18,852 bases of DNA from positions 1-18,852 of the forward strand of contig CANKLK010000027.1 in NCBI GenBank assembly GCA_947482805.1, written 5' to 3'. The position numbers and the translations under genes were made by a program. Source of the DNA: Flavobacteriaceae bacterium. GTDB taxonomy: Bacteria; Bacteroidota; Bacteroidia; Flavobacteriales; Flavobacteriaceae. Below are positions 14,804 to 18,852 of this stretch, one piece after another; position 1 is the stretch's first letter; each line of letters opens with the position of its first letter. The notes beneath the pieces were generated by a model that saw only the letters and a program-made list of their open reading frames with translations, was not told where the DNA came from and did not search any database.

Positions 14804-15187
14804 ATGGATTTTTCTTATCCAAAAGCTGAAAAACTCAAAAGCAAAAAAATTATCGATTTACTTTTTACCGAAGGCAAATCAGTGAGTAAATATCCGTTGC
14901 GTTTGGTTTATTTAAAACATGATTTTGAAGAAGATGTGCCTCTAAAAATTGGCGTTTCGGTATCAAAAAAATATTTTAAAAATGCAGTTGATCGGAATTA
15001 TTTCAAGCGCATACTTCGTGAATCTTATCGATTAAATAAAACCCTTTTGGTTGAAAATATAGATGCTAACTATTGCTTTATGTTTTTTTATCAAACCAAT
15101 GAAAAGTTATCTTATCAGGAAATAAATCAAAAAACCATCCAGCTTTTTGAAAAGTTTGTTAAAATTCTTAAAGAAGAAAAAGGATAA
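14804..15187 (+). CDS. rnpA: Ribonuclease P protein component
   Basis: A 127-residue basic protein that, with the RNase P RNA, removes 5' leaders from tRNA precursors. The signature is NAVDRNYFKRILRE at 60-73, the RN-x-x-KR-x-x-RE core of bacterial RnpA, preceded by KIGVSVSKKYFKNA. The N-terminal SYPKAEKLKSKKIIDLLF also fits. In many bacteria rnpA follows rpmH; here it instead follows the small secreted protein by 2 bases and precedes the S41 peptidase by 55 bases. Confidence 0.93.
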   Translation: MDFSYPKAEKLKSKKIIDLLFTEGKSVSKYPLRLVYLKHDFEEDVPLKIGVSVSKKYFKNAVDRNYFKRILRESYRLNKTLLVENIDANYCFMFFYQTNEKLSYQEINQKTIQLFEKFVKILKEEKG

Positions 15188-15242
15188 CACAAAATCTCTA
15201 AAGTTATTTACTATATTCGTTTACTTGTAAAAAGAAAAGACC

Positions 15243-16880
15243 ATGTTCAAAATAGTTAAAAAAAGATATTTTATTCCGTCGATTTTGAGTGTTTTTCTCT
15301 TAATTGGCGTGAGTTTTAAAGATGATTTCTTTGAAATTTCTAAACAAATTGAAATCTTCACCACGCTTTTTAAGACGATTAATCAAAACTATGTAGACGA
15401 TACAAATCCCGCTGAATTGATGGACAAAGCCATCAAAAGTATGTTGGCCGATTTAGATCCTTATACCAATTATTTCAACGAACAGGATGTTATAAAATTC
15501 AAAATAAATAACACCGGAGAATACACCGGAATTGGGGCCATGATTACCCGAAAAGAAGACAAACTCATTATCAAAGAACCTTATAAAGGATTTCCGGCAG
15601 ACAAAGCAGGTTTAAAAGCTGGAGATGAAATTACTCAAATTGGCGATGTGCTTTTGGCCGATTTCAAAGACGATGCTTCGCAATTGATGAAAGGAGCAAA
15701 AGGCACTAAGATTAAAATCAACTATTTACGCCAGGGAAAACCAATGTCGACACAATTGATTCTGGATGAAGTTGCTGTAAAAGCTGTTCCTTTTTATGGA
15801 ATGGTTGATGATAAAACCGGATATATTGTATTGTCTCAATTTAATCAAAAAGCTTCATATGAAACTAAAGAAGCATTAGAAAAACTAAAAGATGATGGCG
15901 CTACACAAATTGTTTTAGACTTACGAGGAAATCCGGGTGGATTGCTGAATGAAGCCGTTACTATTTGCAATCTTTTTGTGCCAAAAGACGAAATCATTGT
16001 AACTACAAAATCAAAGAATTCCAAATACAACAATACTTATAAAACTAACAAAGACCCAATTGATACTGAGATTCCATTAGTGGTCATTGTTGATGGTAAA
16101 AGTGCTTCAGCTTCCGAAATTGTTTCCGGTGCTTTGCAGGATTTAGACAGAGCTGTAGTAATTGGAAGTAGAAGTTTTGGAAAAGGATTGGTACAACGAC
16201 CAATTGACTTGACTTATGGTACGCAAGTAAAAGTAACTATTTCTAAATATTATACCCCTTCAGGAAGATGCATTCAGGCATTGAATTATTCGCAAAAAGA
16301 TAAAAACGGTAAAGCCATTAGAACAGAAGAAAAGAATTTTAACGCTTTCAAAACCAAAAAAGGAAGAACTGTATATGATGGCGGTGGTATTTTACCAGAT
16401 ATTGTTTTAGAAAATACCAAAACAAGTGCCATCGCAGAAGCCTTGCAAAAAAATGATGGAATTTTTAATTATGTAACTTACTACTATTACAAAAATCCAA
16501 CACTTGGTGATAAAATTCCAACCCTGACTGATACGGATCTTAATGATTTTAAGGCGTTCCTGAAAAGAGAAAAAATAGCATTTGATACTGAAACTGAAGT
16601 GGCGTTGAAAAACACTTTAGAAAAAGCGAAGAAAGAAAATGTCGATGCTGCTATTGCCACTGAATACCAACAATTGCTTTCCGCTTTGGAAAAAAGTGAA
16701 GAAACATTAATCGATAAAAACCAAAAGGAAATCAAAAATTTAATTTTGGACGAAATCATTAAACGATACCAATACAAAGAAGGGTTATATCAATATTATA
16801 TCAAAAGTAATTTTGAAATTAAAAAATCTATTGAAGTTTTAAACGACAAATCAAAGTATAACTCGATTTTGAAAATTTAA
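15243..16880 (+). CDS. S41-family C-terminal processing peptidase
   Basis: A 545-residue envelope serine peptidase of the Prc/CtpA family. A single N-terminal hydrophobic segment (about 9-24) anchors or exports it. A helical N-domain with LADLDPYTNYF (68-78) is followed by a PDZ domain (about 90-170, containing GFPADKAGLKAGDEI) and the S41 core. The catalytic serine is S289 in GKSASASEI and the lysine is K314 in SFGKGLVQ, 25 residues apart as in E. coli Prc. YTPSGRCIQ and the long Lys/Glu-rich C-terminal helical region (about 430-545) complete the protein. It cleaves the C-termini of envelope proteins; targets are unknown. The OmpA-domain gene follows after one base, so they form an operon. 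A separate ctpA-like symbol is not assigned. Confidence 0.93.
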   Translation: MFKIVKKRYFIPSILSVFLLIGVSFKDDFFEISKQIEIFTTLFKTINQNYVDDTNPAELMDKAIKSMLADLDPYTNYFNEQDVIKFKINNTGEYTGIGAMITRKEDKLIIKEPYKGFPADKAGLKAGDEITQIGDVLLADFKDDASQLMKGAKGTKIKINYLRQGKPMSTQLILDEVAVKAVPFYGMVDDKTGYIVLSQFNQKASYETKEALEKLKDDGATQIVLDLRGNPGGLLNEAVTICNLFVPKDEIIVTTKSKNSKYNNTYKTNKDPIDTEIPLVVIVDGKSASASEIVSGALQDLDRAVVIGSRSFGKGLVQRPIDLTYGTQVKVTISKYYTPSGRCIQALNYSQKDKNGKAIRTEEKNFNAFKTKKGRTVYDGGGILPDIVLENTKTSAIAEALQKNDGIFNYVTYYYYKNPTLGDKIPTLTDTDLNDFKAFLKREKIAFDTETEVALKNTLEKAKKENVDAAIATEYQQLLSALEKSEETLIDKNQKEIKNLILDEIIKRYQYKEGLYQYYIKSNFEIKKSIEVLNDKSKYNSILKI

Positions 16881-16881
16881 T

Positions 16882-17694
16882 ATGAAGTTATTAAAGTTTT
16901 TACCATTATTATTTTGTTGCTTTCTTCAAGCACAAGAAGAGGTTGTTCATTCAGTTTATTTTGAATTTGACAAATTTACGTTAAATGAAAAAGAAGTAAA
17001 TGAAGCCATTGATTTTATCAAAAAAACGGATTCTACTCGTATTGAAGATATTCAAATTTTTGGTTACACCGATGATGTTGGAAAAGATGCCTATAATTTT
17101 AAGCTTTCCACAAAACGGGCAAATTCCATTCAGGAAAAATTCATTGAAAACGGTGTCAAAAGTAAAATCATTGTGACTATTGAAGGTAAAGGGCGGATTT
17201 TGATTGAGGATGACATTGTAGAAAATCTTCCGGAAAAGCGTTCAAAAAATCGTCGCGTTGATGTGGTCGTTCATTTAAAACCTTTGCCAAAAATTGAAAT
17301 TCCTGGTTTTTACAATACGGTTCAAAAACATCACATTATTGGAGACCACATTTATTTAAATACTATTTTATTTGAAAGAGGAAGCAGCAAATTACCATTT
17401 AAATCTAAAAACGAATTAGATAAAATTGCTCGTTTGCTTATGAAATACAAGAACCTTCAATTTGAAATTCAAGGACATGTTTGTTGCACTCCACCTTATC
17501 AAAAAGAAGCCATCGATTTAGACACTAGAAAACGTCAACTTTCAGTGAACAGAGCAGAATCGGTTTATAAATATTTACTGTTTAAAAAAATAGCAAAAGA
17601 CCGTATGACCTTCAAAGGATATGGAAACACCGTTCCGCTGGGTAAAGGCGCAGATTATGACAGAAGAGTAGAATTAGTTATAACCAAAATCTAA
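16882..17694 (+). CDS. Envelope protein with two tandem OmpA-type domains
   Basis: A 270-residue protein with a signal peptide (about 1-18). Two OmpA C-terminal-like domains follow each other. The first (about 24-131) has VYFEFDKFTL, GYTDDVG at 61-67 and STKRANSI with R79, so it keeps the aspartate and arginine that bind peptidoglycan. The second (about 160-268) has ILFERGSSKL, GHVCCTPPYQ at 198-207 and SVNRAESVYKYL with R224; cysteines replace the aspartate position, so its peptidoglycan binding is doubtful. No beta-barrel domain is present. The start is one base after the S41 stop, implying translational coupling and perhaps a joint role at the cell wall. The stop overlaps the opposing elaA stop by 4 bases. 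Confidence 0.88.
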   Translation: MKLLKFLPLLFCCFLQAQEEVVHSVYFEFDKFTLNEKEVNEAIDFIKKTDSTRIEDIQIFGYTDDVGKDAYNFKLSTKRANSIQEKFIENGVKSKIIVTIEGKGRILIEDDIVENLPEKRSKNRRVDVVVHLKPLPKIEIPGFYNTVQKHHIIGDHIYLNTILFERGSSKLPFKSKNELDKIARLLMKYKNLQFEIQGHVCCTPPYQKEAIDLDTRKRQLSVNRAESVYKYLLFKKIAKDRMTFKGYGNTVPLGKGADYDRRVELVITKI

Positions 17695-18137
17695 CTTCTT
17701 CTCATTTCTATATGTGGAATATCGTCTTCGAGATACATTTCACTTGTTTGAATAAAACCATGACTTTCATAGAATTTCTTCAAATATAATTGAGCTGAGA
17801 TCGTTATTTTAGTTTCGCCAAGTTGGTGCTTCATAAAATAAATTGCTTCTCTCATTAGTACGTGTCCGAGTTTTTTATCGCGATATGTTGGATTAACTAC
17901 AACGCGTCCTATTGAAGCTTCTTCAAAATAATCTTTTGGTTTAAACAAGCGGGCATATGCGACCGTCTGACCTTTATCTTGTCCTAAAAGATGCAATGCT
18001 TTTTGATCTTTATAATCAATGTCCTGATAAACGCAATTTTGCTCCACTACAAAGACTTCACTTCGTAAATGCAGCAAATCATATAGTTCAATGGTAGTTA
18101 GTGCCTCAAATCGTCTTATTTTCCATTCTAAGTTCAT
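17691..18137 (-). CDS. elaA: ElaA-type GNAT acetyltransferase
   Basis: A 148-residue GNAT protein very like E. coli ElaA in motif order: LLHLRSEVFVVEQNC at 21-35 with YQDID after it, VAYARL at 59-64, IGRVVVNPTYRDKKLGH at 76-92 (the acetyl-CoA pyrophosphate loop), KKFYESHGF at 120-128 and DDIPHIEM at 138-145. It should transfer an acetyl group from acetyl-CoA; the acceptor is unknown. It starts 4 bases after the DUF4837 stop and is cotranscribed with it. Its 3' end overlaps the opposing OmpA-domain gene by 4 bases (17691-17694). Confidence 0.92.
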   Translation of the reverse strand: MNLEWKIRRFEALTTIELYDLLHLRSEVFVVEQNCVYQDIDYKDQKALHLLGQDKGQTVAYARLFKPKDYFEEASIGRVVVNPTYRDKKLGHVLMREAIYFMKHQLGETKITISAQLYLKKFYESHGFIQTSEMYLEDDIPHIEMRRS

Positions 18138-18141
18138 GCTG

Positions 18142-18852
18142 CTATTTTTTAATTTGTATGGATTTAATAATCGATTCTAATTCAAACATCAAGTCGCGCT
18201 TTTCTTTTGATGGTGCATAACAAAATCCTTCTAAAACAAGGATGTGTTTATGGGCTTTATCAAAAATAGCATAACTGATAAACGGTCCGGACATGAAATC
18301 GTTTTTCATTTGCCACGTCCCTTTGGTTTCATAGGTTTTGTTTCCGACCAAAGTTGTAATAGAAAAATAGGGTGAATAGGCTTTTTCTGTTACCATTTGT
18401 GTTCTGTAAGCCGTGCCATGAATGTATAATTTTCCGATGGAATCCCTAACTTTTACGACATCGTTTACAGCATTTTTGGGGTTTATGCTTTTCCAAGGAA
18501 TCTGGTAAATTATAAGGCTTGTGTTACCACTGACTATTTCGCTTTTTAGCCAAATAAAATTTCTTCTTCGCATGACATATTCGTATTTCGAAGGAATCAA
18601 TATGTCAATGTTAAATTTTTTTTGGATTTTTTTAATGTCAAGTAAAGAGTCTTTGATTATTTTTTGCTTGTGAGCAATTTCGATTGCGCGCATTTTTTTG
18701 ATAATCTCGGGCGTGTTTTTTTCGAGTAATTCTAATATTTCAAAAGATGTTTTTCCCGAAATATAAAAGGAATTTTGCGGCGTAACAAATTCATTTTCTT
18801 TGAATTCAAACTTATTTTCAGCGCTTTTTTTAACTATAAGAATATTTCGACT
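18142..18852 (-). CDS. DUF4837 family protein (5' partial)
   Basis: The frame is open for 236 codons from the stop at 18142 to the right edge, so the gene starts outside the window. The methionine at 18693 is internal: 53 residues before it read as ordinary coding sequence, including FYISGKTSFEILELLEK. Later come RRNFIWLKSEI, VRDSIGKLYIHGTAYRTQ and ETKGTWQMKNDFMSGPF, which match my memory of the Bacteroidetes DUF4837 family, usually envelope lipoproteins of about 300 residues or more. The N-terminus with any signal is not visible. Function is unknown. It is followed by elaA after 4 bases. Confidence 0.78.
   Translation of the reverse strand, partial: SRNILIVKKSAENKFEFKENEFVTPQNSFYISGKTSFEILELLEKNTPEIIKKMRAIEIAHKQKIIKDSLLDIKKIQKKFNIDILIPSKYEYVMRRRNFIWLKSEIVSGNTSLIIYQIPWKSINPKNAVNDVVKVRDSIGKLYIHGTAYRTQMVTEKAYSPYFSITTLVGNKTYETKGTWQMKNDFMSGPFISYAIFDKAHKHILVLEGFCYAPSKEKRDLMFELESIIKSIQIKK

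Noticed and set aside
15188..15242. Separate promoter for the S41 peptidase
   Set aside because: TATATTCG at 15212 is one base off the -7 consensus but no -33 partner is seen, and read-through from rnpA is equally likely.
18142..18693. A complete 183-residue gene starting at 18693
   Set aside because: The frame stays open to the window edge with 53 more plausible residues that fit the DUF4837 family, so that methionine is internal.

Overview
The window comes from a low-GC Bacteroidota genome, most likely Flavobacterium or a close Flavobacteriaceae relative. The evidence is the protein families (DUF2480, DUF4837, Bacteroidetes-type S8, M1 and S41 peptidases), the absence of strong Shine-Dalgarno sequences, several promoter -7 boxes of the Bacteroidetes form TAnnTTTG, and intergenic spacers filled with short AT-rich repeat words. 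Everything is chromosomal housekeeping in appearance. I see no insertion sequence, phage, CRISPR array, tRNA or rRNA, and no gap over 300 bases lacks a gene.

Region 1 (1-1109, plus strand) is the 3' part of a PLP-dependent cystathionine gamma-synthase/lyase gene, cut by the left edge.

Region 2 (1149-9726, mostly minus strand) is a complete SUF iron-sulfur cluster assembly locus. Read in transcription order it is sufA, sufB, sufC, sufD, then a bidirectional hairpin and a plus-strand beta-lactamase-like serine hydrolase, then sufS, a small predicted lipoprotein gene, sufE, a DUF59 (SufT-like) gene and a DUF2480 gene. The gene order matches the enterobacterial sufABCDSE order, but the hydrolase and a terminator split it into two transcription units. 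Each unit has its own TAnnTTTG-type -7 box, one upstream of sufA and one upstream of sufS. Sulfur would flow from cysteine through SufS and SufE to the SufBC2D scaffold. SufA and the DUF59 protein would carry or mature clusters afterwards.

The longer spacers inside the SUF locus are not plain sequence. Three of them (sufA-sufB, sufC-sufD and DUF59-DUF2480) are arrays of AGTC-containing words followed by arrays of the reverse complement. The sufC-sufB spacer and the sufS/hydrolase divergent region hold other repeat types. These elements are the most unusual thing I see here.

Region 3 (9869-17694, plus strand) holds a metallo-beta-lactamase-fold hydrolase, a subtilisin-like S8 peptidase, an M1 aminopeptidase-like protein, a small secreted protein, rnpA (RNase P protein), an S41 C-terminal processing peptidase, and a protein with two tandem OmpA-type domains. 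Two good intrinsic terminators separate S8 from M1 and M1 from the small secreted protein.

Region 4 (17691-18852, minus strand) is an ElaA-type GNAT acetyltransferase and, upstream of it, a DUF4837 gene that runs off the right edge.

I did not find a defence system or other clearly new multi-gene system. The candidates worth a second look are the repeat elements, the accessory genes inside the SUF locus (lipoprotein, DUF2480), and possible operators at sufS and at the metallo-hydrolase.
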